64,000 nt of DNA from Maccoyibacter intestinihominis (GTDB lineage Bacteria > Bacillota > Clostridia > Lachnospirales > Lachnospiraceae), in NCBI RefSeq assembly GCF_040096355.1, contig NZ_JBBMEX010000014.1, forward strand, positions 29,220 to 93,219, in the 5' to 3' direction. Positions within the stretch are counted from its first letter, which is position 1. Every line of letters begins with the position of its first letter. The notes under the pieces are model-generated. The model was not told where the DNA came from. It saw nothing but the letters and a program-made list of their open reading frames with translations, and ran no database searches. Position numbers and translations under genes: made by a program. Positions 51,824 through 59,534 of this stretch are shown piece by piece.

Positions 51824-52636
51824 ATGAAAATAGAGAAAGTAAATGATAACCAGATTCGCTGCACACTGACAAAAGAAGATCTTGCTGACCGTCAGTTAAA
51901 GCTGAGTGAATTAGCATACGGAACAGAAAAAGCAAAAGTCCTGTTTCGCGATATGATGCAGCAGGCAGCCTATGAGTTTGGTTTCGAGGCGGAAGATATT
52001 CCTCTGATGATCGAAGCAATTCCTTTATCTGCTGATACCATTATCCTGATCATTACCAAAGTGGAATATCCGGAAGAGATTGATACTCGTTTTTCTAAAT
52101 TTTCAGAGGGAGATGAAAGTGATTTTGATTCCTACTCGCAGGAGGATGGTTCCGGTGTTGCTTTAGAAGGTGCTGACGATATCTTAGGTCTTTACAGAAA
52201 GATGCAGGAAGAGCGTCAGAAAGCAGAACAGGAGTTAAAGCAAAGTGCAGATTTTGTTCCATTAGAAGCAACATTTTCTAACAAGGAACAGGAAGTACCT
52301 GAAAAAAATGATGCGAAGAAGGAACCGGTAGATGTCTTTACCGACATTACCAAATTATTTGTTTTCCAGAATTTAGACAACGTTACCAGACTTGCTCACG
52401 TTCTCAATGGTTTTTACCATGATCAGAACGACTTATATAAAAATCCGGCGAATAAGAAATTTTATCTTGTTATCCATAAAGGAAAACACACACCGGAAGA
52501 TTTCAACAAGGTCTGCAATATTCTTTCTGAATATGCACATCAGGAACGCTATACCGATGCTTTAGCCGCATACTTTGAAGAACATTATAATGTGATCGTT
52601 TCTTCTAATGCACTTGAAGTTTTAGCGGAACTGTAA
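51824..52636 (+). CDS. mecA: MecA-type Clp adaptor protein
   Basis: A 270-residue cytoplasmic adaptor. The N-terminal domain (MKIEKVNDNQIRCTLTKEDL, RDMMQQAAYEFGFEAEDIPL) binds substrates. An acidic linker (about 95-165) follows. The C-terminal MecA fold (FQNLDNVTRLAHVLNGFYHD, LSEYAHQERYTDALAAYFEE) docks on ClpC. MecA targets regulators such as ComK or sigma factors for ClpCP proteolysis in Bacillus; the clients here are unknown. AAAGGAAG precedes the ATG. It is monocistronic. Confidence 0.92.
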   Translation: MKIEKVNDNQIRCTLTKEDLADRQLKLSELAYGTEKAKVLFRDMMQQAAYEFGFEAEDIPLMIEAIPLSADTIILIITKVEYPEEIDTRFSKFSEGDESDFDSYSQEDGSGVALEGADDILGLYRKMQEERQKAEQELKQSADFVPLEATFSNKEQEVPEKNDAKKEPVDVFTDITKLFVFQNLDNVTRLAHVLNGFYHDQNDLYKNPANKKFYLVIHKGKHTPEDFNKVCNILSEYAHQERYTDALAAYFEEHYNVIVSSNALEVLAEL

Positions 52637-52670
52637 GCCGTATGATAGAGAATATATAAAAACGTATCAA

Positions 52671-52706
52671 AAAAGCCGCGACATTTACTGCCGCGGCTTT
52701 CATTTT
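52671..52706. terminator. Bidirectional terminator between mecA and the DUF1858 gene
   Basis: AAAGCCGCG (52671-52679) pairs with CGCGGCTTT (52691-52699); T-rich on the plus side (TTTTTTCTTT) and A-run at 52665-52673 for the minus side. Confidence 0.9.
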
Positions 52707-52713
52707 TTCTTTC

Positions 52714-52920
52714 TTAACCCTGCTGCTCTAAGAAATTATTGATATCTTCTACAAGTCCGTCCGGATCTACACCATGAACCATTGCTGCTTCTTCGATCGT
52801 CTCCATCTGGGAAGAAGGACATCCAAGGCAGTGCATTCCGATTCCTAAAAGAAGTGGTGCAATATTCTCATCAATACGGAGTAATTCTCCGATCATGGTT
52901 GATTTCGTAACCTTTGCCAT
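52714..52920 (-). CDS. DUF1858 redox-type protein
   Basis: A 68-residue DUF1858 protein (KVTKSTMIGELLRIDENIAP, then HCLGCPSSQMETIEEAAMVH). The CxxC-P pattern is the hallmark of this small hydrid-cluster/ScdA-N-like family, thought to have a redox or iron-sulfur-related role. The ATG at 52918-52920 follows GGAGGTATAACAAG; a longer reading of the frame runs through the promoter. Confidence 0.88.
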   Translation of the reverse strand: MAKVTKSTMIGELLRIDENIAPLLLGIGMHCLGCPSSQMETIEEAAMVHGVDPDGLVEDINNFLEQQG

Positions 52921-52969
52921 CTTGTTATACCTCCAATCTGTACTGCCTGTCCCATGACAGGTTATTAGT

Positions 52970-52998
52970 AGTATAATACCTTTTCGTATTTTTTTCAA
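52970..52998 (-). promoter_or_regulatory. Promoter of the DUF1858 gene
   Basis: TTGAAA (52993-52998), 17-bp spacer, TATACT (52970-52975). The leader holds a CCTGTC/GACAGG hairpin. Confidence 0.75.
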
Positions 52999-53026
52999 TG
53001 CATTTTCTATTTGAAGTATTTTACAC

Positions 53027-53055
53027 TTGTATTTGCCCTGTTTTTGTAATAAAAT
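53027..53055 (+). promoter_or_regulatory. Promoter of the ferredoxin gene
   Basis: TTGTAT (53027-53032), 17-bp spacer, TAAAAT (53050-53055). A CGCAGA/TCTGCG hairpin (53064-53080) sits in the leader. Confidence 0.7.
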
Positions 53056-53118
53056 GTGACTAAGCGCAGAGGTTATCTGCGAAAAGTAAACTTTTATATA
53101 TTAAGGAGGAACAACATT

Positions 53119-53289
53119 ATGGCATACGTAATTACAGATTCTTGCGTAAACTGTGGAACTTGTGAAGGTGAGTGTCCAGTAGGAGCTATCTCTGCAGGAG
53201 ACAGCAAATATGAAATCGACGCTTCTTCTTGCGTTGATTGTGGAACATGTGCTGGTGCCTGTCCTACAGGAGCTATCGAGTCCGAGTAA
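53119..53289 (+). CDS. 2[4Fe-4S] clostridial ferredoxin
   Basis: A 56-residue low-potential electron carrier. Two cluster motifs are complete: CVNCGTCEGECPVGA and CVDCGTCAGACPTGA (CxxCxxCxxxCP twice). It would serve hydrogenase, pyruvate:ferredoxin oxidoreductase, Rnf or Bcd-Etf in the cytoplasm; none of these is in the window. The ATG at 53119 has AAGGAGG upstream. The gene has its own promoter and terminator. Confidence 0.97.
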   Translation: MAYVITDSCVNCGTCEGECPVGAISAGDSKYEIDASSCVDCGTCAGACPTGAIESE

Positions 53290-53306
53290 TATGTACATGT
53301 ACAAAT

Positions 53307-53345
53307 AGAACCGTCACGGATGTGGCGGTTTTATTTTTTGTATGT
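53307..53345 (+). terminator. Terminator after the ferredoxin gene
   Basis: AACCGTCAC pairs with GTGGCGGTT around GGAT, followed by TTATTTTTT. Confidence 0.85.
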
Positions 53346-53347
53346 AT

Positions 53348-54001
53348 TTATTCTTTTTGCAATTCTTTCTTCTTATTTAAAAATGTTATGGTTCTTCCCG
53401 CTATATAATAACCGATTTCATAGACAATGATTCCGCCAAATACATCCACCAACACATGCTGCTTTACAAAAAGTGTCGATGCAAATACGCCAAGTGCCAT
53501 CACTGTAGTCGCATAGCGATACCACTTCGGAGGTTTTTTCATGGCAAATGCTGCATGGATACAACACCAGCTTTCTAAACAGTGAATGGATGGAAAGAGG
53601 TTTACCGGTGCATCCATGCGATAGATAAATCTGACCAGGTCATTGCAGAATCCGCTTCCTGTCACCTCCGGTCTTGCCAGTGTCGTTGGAAAAAATAAAA
53701 AGAACAACAGACAGATCACTTTTGCTGCCACATCTCCGTAAACGATCCGGTAACAGAACTCTTTTCCTTCCCGGGCAACCAGCAGATAATTCGCAATCCA
53801 CTGAATATATGCCAGTACATAAAACAGAATGAACGGCGCTACAAAAGGAATCCATTCATCCAGTGCCGTTGTAATCGTATGAAACGTCAGATAATCCCGC
53901 AACTGTGACGTTCCAAAATAAACCAGCATATTGATACTGACCGCCAGGATCAAAGGCAGAACCGAATATCCGGGTAAAATCTTTTCAATCCATTTACGCA
54001 T
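53348..54001 (-). CDS. PAP2-family membrane phosphatase
   Basis: A 217-residue polytopic protein with about six helices. PAP2 motifs 2 and 3 are visible as LFPSIHCLESWC and VKQHVLVDVFGG. Family members dephosphorylate phosphatidate, PGP or undecaprenyl pyrophosphate. It is the last gene of the phospholipid operon and overlaps psd by 8 bases, so a phospholipid-related substrate is likely. A start site GGGAGAAGTAATAGGAC precedes the ATG. Confidence 0.85.
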   Translation of the reverse strand: MRKWIEKILPGYSVLPLILAVSINMLVYFGTSQLRDYLTFHTITTALDEWIPFVAPFILFYVLAYIQWIANYLLVAREGKEFCYRIVYGDVAAKVICLLFFLFFPTTLARPEVTGSGFCNDLVRFIYRMDAPVNLFPSIHCLESWCCIHAAFAMKKPPKWYRYATTVMALGVFASTLFVKQHVLVDVFGGIIVYEIGYYIAGRTITFLNKKKELQKE

Positions 54002-54803
54002 GTCCTATTACTTCTCCCATTCTTACAGGTGTCTCTATTCCGTGCCTGGAACGCTCCAACACATCCTGACGGATCTTTACTCTGTCTTTTTTTACCAAAA
54101 GAACGATCGTAGAACCGCCATACTGAAACATCCCTTTTTCTTCGCCGCGAAAAACCATTCCCGCTTCTTTATAATTCACAATTCTTCCTACCAGCATTGC
54201 ACCTACTTCCATCTGCACAACCGGCCCGAATGTGTCTGTCTTAATAACCGTGTACTCCCTGCTGTTTTCCGTATACACCGGAAGCTGATCTAATGCCACC
54301 GGCCTTACCGTATGAAAAATTCCCGGCAGATGAATATTTCTGCTCTTCTTTCCGGAATCCACATAACAATATCTGTGATAGTGATCGACGCACAGGCGAA
54401 ATACCAGACAATAACCCTCCTGATAATGCTTTGCTATCTTCTCATTCCGCAGCAAAGAAGATACCGTATAATGACTCTGTTTGATGGGAAGCACTGTCCC
54501 TTCTTCGATCTTCCAGACAGAAAGCAATCCATCGCATGGTGCGATCAGATGCTCCGAATTCCTGTCGATCGAACGACGATCCTCTTTTATTTTTCTTGAG
54601 AAAAAATCATTAAAACTTCCAATCTGCTCTAACTCATATTCCGACAGATCGATCTGATTCTTTTTTACAAACGGACATATCAGGCATTTTGACAAGGAAG
54701 AATCTAAAAACCGTCCACAGATCTCTGAAACAGATGGCTGCGTCAGAACCTTCAGTACCATTCTTCCCGGTACCGTCCTATATAAAAAATGCAATGATTC
54801 CAC
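53994..54803 (-). CDS. psd: Phosphatidylserine decarboxylase
   Basis: A 269-residue proenzyme converting phosphatidylserine to phosphatidylethanolamine at the membrane. The self-cleavage site that yields the pyruvoyl group is in FQYGGSTIVLL (GST motif near the C-terminus), and conserved HYHRYCYVDSG and FHTVRPVALDQLPVYTENSR are typical. The GTG at 54801-54803 was chosen because CAGGAGG lies 6 bases upstream and it avoids overlap with pssA; an upstream in-frame ATG (54821) is the alternative. Confidence 0.93.
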   Translation of the reverse strand: MESLHFLYRTVPGRMVLKVLTQPSVSEICGRFLDSSLSKCLICPFVKKNQIDLSEYELEQIGSFNDFFSRKIKEDRRSIDRNSEHLIAPCDGLLSVWKIEEGTVLPIKQSHYTVSSLLRNEKIAKHYQEGYCLVFRLCVDHYHRYCYVDSGKKSRNIHLPGIFHTVRPVALDQLPVYTENSREYTVIKTDTFGPVVQMEVGAMLVGRIVNYKEAGMVFRGEEKGMFQYGGSTIVLLVKKDRVKIRQDVLERSRHGIETPVRMGEVIGHA

Positions 54804-54805
54804 GT

Positions 54806-55510
54806 TTACCTCCTGACACATGCCAGCACGATAGCTAAAGCCGCAAATTCTACAATTCCTAACAGGATCATCAACGCAATCTGCCGGTTTTCCGGCTTCC
54901 TGATCTGGATTTTAGAGATAAATAAAAATCCCATAACGATCATAACGCCAAAATATAAAAGCGTTAAATCTGCTTTTACAAAAATATGTATCAGCAATAC
55001 CGCAGGAAACACCAGTGCTGCACTTGTTACCGGCAGTCCGGTATATACCTTCTGTCCGCTTTCATCCCTGTTCTCATCCTCTTCTTCTAACACATTAAAG
55101 TATGCTAAACGGATCATTGCAACCAGCACATAAAAGATTGCAATCATAATAGAAATGACCTGATAAACAATTGTTTCTCTTCCTACACTGACAAAACGGA
55201 AGTTCGGCAGCGTTGTACCCTCTAAACCACGTCTTATCATTGCGATCCCGATGCATGCCGGCAATACACCAAATGCGATCAGATCGGAAAGGGAATCGAT
55301 CTGGATACCAAATTTTTTCATCTGCTCCGTGCGGTCTTTTTTCGACCTTGCTACTTTTCCATCAAAGGTATCACACAATCCTGAAAACAGCAGGAAAAAC
55401 ATGCCAAGATAAGGATGTCCCACACCGTTTAAACACAATATAATCCCTGTGGTACCGGATAAAATGGATAAATATGTCAATATTACCGTGTAATCGTAAA
55501 ATCCAATCAT
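54806..55510 (-). CDS. pssA: CDP-diacylglycerol-serine O-phosphatidyltransferase
   Basis: A 234-residue membrane enzyme making phosphatidylserine from CDP-diacylglycerol and serine. The CDP-alcohol phosphotransferase motif is LCDTFDGKVARSKKDRTEQ continuing to FGIQIDSLSDLIAFG, with all four aspartates. About six to eight hydrophobic helices are seen. It begins 1 base after the flippase-like gene and feeds Psd encoded next. Confidence 0.95.
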   Translation of the reverse strand: MIGFYDYTVILTYLSILSGTTGIILCLNGVGHPYLGMFFLLFSGLCDTFDGKVARSKKDRTEQMKKFGIQIDSLSDLIAFGVLPACIGIAMIRRGLEGTTLPNFRFVSVGRETIVYQVISIMIAIFYVLVAMIRLAYFNVLEEEDENRDESGQKVYTGLPVTSAALVFPAVLLIHIFVKADLTLLYFGVMIVMGFLFISKIQIRKPENRQIALMILLGIVEFAALAIVLACVRR

Positions 55511-55511
55511 T

Positions 55512-56549
55512 TTATTTATCTCTCCGTATTTCTTTTTTTCTTAAACATATGTAACCGACAAGCACTGTGATCATACTGATCATCATACAGCCGTAAAAGG
55601 ATAGCCCTCTGCTTAAAATCTCTAAATGATAAGCGTCACTTTTACTCATTAACTCTTTATATCCACTCAACATCAGATAATCGGCAACTCCGATCGCGCC
55701 CGGGATCGGTACGCAGTTAGAACCTAAAACAACATAAATCTGTGTTGCAAACAATTCCCATATCTTTGATAAATCCCCGTGGATTGCAAAAAAAGTAAAC
55801 AGTGTTACCATTATCTGTGACATTCTCTGAAGTAAATTCAAAAGAAATGCTTTCCACAAAACCCTTTTCTTATGAAAGATCAGCTCCACACAATTTGCAT
55901 AGTCCTTTAATGCAGCTTCCATTTTATTCTGTACTCTGTCAGCAGCATGAACGCAGTGAATCTTCCTTAAAAATGCCTCCAGCCAGACTGCTAATTTTTT
56001 CAAAATTTCCTGTTTTCTTAACAATAAGTAAAATATGATTGCAAGAACACTTAAGACAATAATCCCACTTACAATAAAGATCTTACATACTACGCTGAAA
56101 TTCAAAAATATCTTTGGAAATGCTAGAATTGCAAACACACCAATGGAAATCACCGCTAACGTATACATGATCAGATTTACTAACAACGCTGCCATAACTG
56201 TGGTCGCCGGCATTCCGTCTTTTATCATAAAAAAAGCACTGGCAGGCTGTCCGCCCGATGCCGATGGTGTGATCGCAGAAAAATAGATATCCGCTGCGGA
56301 ATATACAAAAGCATCCTTATGCTTTGTCGGATATCCCATATGAAAAACAATCTCCCGCAGTGCCTCACCTTCAAAAAAGATAAAGCCAAACATACTGATA
56401 CAGGAAAGTATGATCCCCGGGACGGATGCTTCTTTAATACTCTCTGCAAGCTGCCCGAAAGATACACCTCCACCACGAAAGACCACATAGATTGTTACTG
56501 CTGCTATTATGATTGTAGCAAAAAAGCATAGTATCTTATTTCGCTGCAT
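55512..56549 (-). CDS. LPG-synthase-TM/flippase-like membrane protein
   Basis: A 345-residue membrane protein of the UPF0104/MprF flippase-like family, with about eight helices. Landmarks are YSAADIYFSAITPSASGGQP and FATQIYVVLGSNCVPIPGAI. Unlike MprF it has no C-terminal aminoacyl-transferase domain, so it is likely a lipid flippase or membrane factor. As first gene of the operon with pssA, psd and PAP2, it probably handles newly made phospholipid; this is inference. Confidence 0.85.
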   Translation of the reverse strand: MQRNKILCFFATIIIAAVTIYVVFRGGGVSFGQLAESIKEASVPGIILSCISMFGFIFFEGEALREIVFHMGYPTKHKDAFVYSAADIYFSAITPSASGGQPASAFFMIKDGMPATTVMAALLVNLIMYTLAVISIGVFAILAFPKIFLNFSVVCKIFIVSGIIVLSVLAIIFYLLLRKQEILKKLAVWLEAFLRKIHCVHAADRVQNKMEAALKDYANCVELIFHKKRVLWKAFLLNLLQRMSQIMVTLFTFFAIHGDLSKIWELFATQIYVVLGSNCVPIPGAIGVADYLMLSGYKELMSKSDAYHLEILSRGLSFYGCMMISMITVLVGYICLRKKEIRRDK

Positions 56550-56604
56550 ATTCGTGCCTCTTTAACTTTAATCTATCGTTACATTTTGCATATTACATGG
56601 TGCT

Positions 56605-56613
56605 ATTATAGCA
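56605..56613 (-). promoter_or_regulatory. Extended -10 promoter of the phospholipid operon
   Basis: TGCTATAAT about 55 bases before the ATG; no clear -35. Confidence 0.45.
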
Positions 56614-56685
56614 TACTGTATGATAACTGACTACAAATCTTAAGGAACATTAAGAAACAGAGCTATAAAAATTATAGGAATAATG

Positions 56686-57702
56686 TTAATTGTACTTGTC
56701 CATTAAATCCTTTTTATATTGTTCTCTATCATATTCATATTGAGTGTATTCATCCTGTGCATATTCACTTTGAGTATATTCGTTTTTGGTATATTCATCC
56801 TGAGTGTATTCATATTTTGGAAATTCCTCACTCATTCTCACTGCATTTGCTTTCTTTCTCGTGATTATAATTGAAAATATCATATTAAGAACAAAGAGAA
56901 CGATCCAACTTATTCTGAATATATTAATTCTTAACTCATATTTCTTAATCAACTTATCTGCCTGCTCTATATCTAAAAGTAAATATTCACTATGGTGCGA
57001 ATTATTAACAATTATTTTTCGCTCGCTAAAGCTATTCGGAAATAACTGTCTTGCGATTTCCAAAGGTATATACTGAGTATCATTCCATGCTGTATCATAA
57101 TATTCCTCATAAGTCCATTTATGTTTTATTATTTCATTTACAATAATCCTTGCTTTTGAATTAAATAATGATGATACCTTAGAACCATATGTGATACTAT
57201 CAGAGACTCCCACATATTTCAATCCATCTGAATTGTCCGGGTTAGATATTTCAACCGAGTCTGCTTCATAATATATCACTGCATAATCATCATCAATTAA
57301 ATCTTTTACATATTTCTCAGCCCATTCTTCTGCATCTTTATCATTTTTAATTTCTTTTCCTGCTTTTTCTAAATCCACATTTACATAATATAACTGGCAA
57401 CCGGTAGTATCATAAAATTTTATTGCCGTTGAAACTAAAGTATCCGCATCAAAGGAAAACATATTATCTTTCTCATCGATTACAAAATTCTCATTAAATT
57501 CATTTGGATTTTTTATTTTCTTAAACTCCAATTCTTTCGGTTTTATCATATCCGTGTATTCTATTGCCTTATTTAAAGTCGTTATGTAAGACTTCATGCT
57601 TACATTATATATAGCAGTGGTGAACCAATATACAAATAATAATCCCCATAAAATAGCAAAAACTAAATTATAACTATCCTTTTTTTTCTTATACTTATCC
57701 AT
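56686..57702 (-). CDS. Two-pass membrane protein with repetitive EYTQ tail
   Basis: A 338-residue protein of unknown function. A helix (about 12-31) and a second helix (about 268-288) enclose a roughly 230-residue extracytoplasmic domain (DTLVSTAIKFYDTTGCQLYY, DDDYAVIYYEADSVEISNPD) faintly like TPM-type domains. The cytoplasmic tail has about seven imperfect five-residue repeats (EYTQD, EYTKN, EYTQS, EYAQD, EYTQY). Codon use is more A/T-rich than in neighbours, a possible sign of transfer. GGAGG precedes the ATG at 57700-57702; an upstream ATG lacks a site. Confidence 0.65.
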   Translation of the reverse strand: MDKYKKKKDSYNLVFAILWGLLFVYWFTTAIYNVSMKSYITTLNKAIEYTDMIKPKELEFKKIKNPNEFNENFVIDEKDNMFSFDADTLVSTAIKFYDTTGCQLYYVNVDLEKAGKEIKNDKDAEEWAEKYVKDLIDDDYAVIYYEADSVEISNPDNSDGLKYVGVSDSITYGSKVSSLFNSKARIIVNEIIKHKWTYEEYYDTAWNDTQYIPLEIARQLFPNSFSERKIIVNNSHHSEYLLLDIEQADKLIKKYELRINIFRISWIVLFVLNMIFSIIITRKKANAVRMSEEFPKYEYTQDEYTKNEYTQSEYAQDEYTQYEYDREQYKKDLMDKYN

Positions 57703-57726
57703 AATACCTCCAAAATCATAAATTAA

Positions 57727-57857
57727 GAACAAAAGTGTGCTTCGCACACTCCGCGATTTTCAAATACTTTAATAGCACAGCTTTTGTTCCGCGCGCTCGC
57801 GGTTCGCAAAGCGATATTTTCCTTACCGCGAGCTGTGCATCCTCGCGGAGCGTTTTT
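57727..57857. repeat. GC-rich nested palindromic element
   Basis: Stems in nested order: GTGTGC/GCACAC (57735-57749), CTCCGCGA/TCGCGGAG (57749-57756 with 57843-57850), GCACAGCT/AGCTGTGC (57775-57782 with 57831-57838), CTCGCGGT/ACCGCGAG (57796-57803 with 57825-57832) and TCGC-AAA-GCGA (57804-57814). The G+C content is far above the surroundings. A T-run follows on the plus strand. An alternative pairing GAACAAAAG/CTTTTGTTC also exists. It is non-coding and looks like a dispersed palindromic unit or structured RNA. Confidence 0.6.
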
Positions 57858-57916
57858 ATTTCATAGGAAAGTTTCTACTTTCGCACATTAATGTGACGCA
57901 GTCTTTTCTATGAAAT
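57858..57916. repeat. Inverted repeat next to the GC-rich element
   Basis: ATTTCATAG (57858-57866) and CTATGAAAT (57908-57916) enclose the 12-bp palindrome CACATTAATGTG (57884-57895). Confidence 0.5.
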
Positions 57917-57917
57917 A

Positions 57918-57953
57918 AAAAATGCTTTGACAACGTACCGTCAAAGCATTTTT
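57918..57953. terminator. Bidirectional terminator after the peptide transcript
   Basis: AAAAATGCTTTGAC (57918-57931) pairs perfectly with GTCAAAGCATTTTT (57940-57953). On the minus strand TTTTTTATTT follows, so it would end the short RNA that starts near 58166. Confidence 0.9.
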
Positions 57954-58085
57954 CATTATCGTCTTCGTACTATTACAAGACTTCTCCCTTCACAACTACA
58001 TACTGCTCGCATTACCGTTTTCGTTCATAATACATTCATTGTTTTCTCTTGCGTTTTTTACCATGTTCTTTCGTGTCAATTCTAT

Positions 58086-58151
58086 TTATTTTCCAAGTAT
58101 ATAGGATAAAATATGATTCCAAATATCCATCCCTGCGCTATAGAATGACAT
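58086..58151 (-). CDS. 21-residue amphipathic peptide, predicted LytTR-controlled
   Basis: A very short gene with a near-ideal ribosome site: AAAGGAGGG ends 6 bases before the ATG at 58149-58151. The product begins MSFYSAGMDIW, continues NH, and ends ILSYILGK. It has no signal peptide, no Cys and no leader motif. As a helix it is amphipathic, with aromatic and aliphatic residues spaced 3-4 apart. Size, ending and the adjacent AgrA-like box resemble phenol-soluble modulins, which are AgrA-controlled in staphylococci. It could be a signal peptide, a surface-active or antimicrobial peptide, or a toxin. The transcript from the predicted promoter holds this gene and ends at 57953-57918. Confidence 0.55.
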   Translation of the reverse strand: MSFYSAGMDIWNHILSYILGK

Positions 58152-58172
58152 CTCCATCCCTCCTTTGTCCGT

Positions 58173-58202
58173 ATTATAAAATACGGATTTCTGTCTTCTC
58201 AA
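58173..58202 (-). promoter_or_regulatory. Promoter of the peptide transcript
   Basis: TTGAGA (58197-58202), 18-bp spacer, TATAAT (58173-58178). The -10 region lies in the palindrome TCCGTATT-TTAT-AATACGGA. The start would be near 58166, just before the ribosome site. Confidence 0.65.
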
Positions 58203-58209
58203 CAGAAAG

Positions 58210-58243
58210 GGAATGAATGGTCACTTTTAGGAATAAACGGTCA
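58210..58243 (-). promoter_or_regulatory. Direct repeats resembling LytTR/AgrA binding boxes
   Basis: TGACCGTTTATTCC and TGACCATTCATTCC (minus strand) occur 20 bases apart, the nearer one 8 bases upstream of the -35 element. The cores ACCGTTTAT and ACCATTCAT fit the loose LytTR box pattern. This spacing and position are what an AgrA-like activator would use. The kinase stop codon lies just upstream. Confidence 0.6.
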
Positions 58244-58246
58244 TTT

Positions 58247-59521
58247 TCAGACATTCCAGAGTACAATTTCTGCTATAAATTTCTGATCTTCACAGTCAAA
58301 TGATACCTCACCCTGATATTTTTCGACTGCATTTTTTAAATTATAAATACCAAATCCATGGTTCTTTTTATCTTCTTTAGAGGTGCTTCCCTCTAACTTT
58401 TGTACATTAACCTCTGACATTACCGGATTCTCCATACGGATATAGAGATTATCCTGAAGCATATAAAGATCCAGATGAATCCATTTTTTTGCATCCTCCG
58501 GAAGTCTGTTGCAGGCTTCTATGGCATTACGAATCAGATTGGAAAATATCGTACACAGATCATAATCATCAATCTGGATATCTGCCGGAATCTTACCATC
58601 ACAGGAAAATGCAATTTCCGGCTCTTTAGAAAGACTATCCTCTAAGATAGCATTTATAAATCCATGATTTACATTAACGGTATATGGTCTTACTTTTTGG
58701 GCATTCTCATTTACTTCTTCAATATATGTTTGTAATTTGTCCCAGTCTTTTTCCTTAGAAAAATAGGACATTGCATTTACATGAGACTGCATATCATGCC
58801 GCAGACTTCGTATTTCCTGTGTATTCTTTAAAAGTGTTTTATAATGCTGTTTTGAAAGTCTTAAATAATCATCCTTCAAGAGATTTTCTTCTTTATAATT
58901 TTTGCAAAAAGTAGCAATCACTGCTGCACCAATACACATAATATAGAGTAATTCTACTGTGACCATCATTAAGATGCCTACTATAATTCGTTCATTAAAA
59001 TTTTTATCTGCCATTTCCAATTCCGCACAACTGGATACACCCGTAGCCATAAAAGAACATAAAAATCCCACAAAATAGTAATGTGTAGGAAGTTCTCTTA
59101 ACCACTCTGCAATTTTATCATGTTTCTTGATATAACATATAAGTCCTAAAATGCATAGGGTCTCAAAAACAGTTCCAAACGTACGATTCAGATCTTCTTT
59201 TCTTATGAACTCGATGATAACCATCACTGTCCGGATAGGGGTAGCTACTATATCTATAAAACCTAAAGAAAATAGAAATAAGATAACTTTTCTTTTCCAT
59301 CTTTCTTCTACAAAAAATACAAATGTTAAAAAAATCAGTAGTAATCTTACCCAATATAAAATTGTATTCTTAGGATATAAAAATGTTATCAGAACTACTC
59401 CCACACATAAAATTCCCGACAATAACCATCTCTTTTTATCCCTTGTCGCTTTTACCTGGCAAATACCAAATGCCCATAAAAAGACACCAGCATATCCTAA
59501 CAAGTAATCTAATTGTTCCAT
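58247..59521 (-). CDS. AgrC-like GHKL sensor histidine kinase
   Basis: A 424-residue kinase. Six or seven membrane helices fill residues 5-215. The cytoplasmic part has the phosphorylated His in RSLRHDMQSHVNAM, then a GHKL ATPase with N-box FSNLIRNAIEACNR and G-box HGFGIYNLKNAVEKY. This is the HPK10 type that senses peptides through its membrane domain (AgrC, BlpH, FsrC). AAGGAAG precedes the ATG. It follows the LytTR regulator by 13 bases. No agrB or agrD is nearby; a 21-residue peptide gene follows. Confidence 0.9.
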   Translation of the reverse strand: MEQLDYLLGYAGVFLWAFGICQVKATRDKKRWLLSGILCVGVVLITFLYPKNTILYWVRLLLIFLTFVFFVEERWKRKVILFLFSLGFIDIVATPIRTVMVIIEFIRKEDLNRTFGTVFETLCILGLICYIKKHDKIAEWLRELPTHYYFVGFLCSFMATGVSSCAELEMADKNFNERIIVGILMMVTVELLYIMCIGAAVIATFCKNYKEENLLKDDYLRLSKQHYKTLLKNTQEIRSLRHDMQSHVNAMSYFSKEKDWDKLQTYIEEVNENAQKVRPYTVNVNHGFINAILEDSLSKEPEIAFSCDGKIPADIQIDDYDLCTIFSNLIRNAIEACNRLPEDAKKWIHLDLYMLQDNLYIRMENPVMSEVNVQKLEGSTSKEDKKNHGFGIYNLKNAVEKYQGEVSFDCEDQKFIAEIVLWNV

Positions 59522-59534
59522 ACTTCTTACTTCC

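Noticed and set aside
57996..58064. Second short minus-strand frame (22 codons) in the peptide transcript, beginning MVKNARENNE
   Set aside because: Its ribosome site is weak (GAAAG) and its composition is Asn-rich without a recognisable pattern. It could still be tested with the 21-residue peptide.
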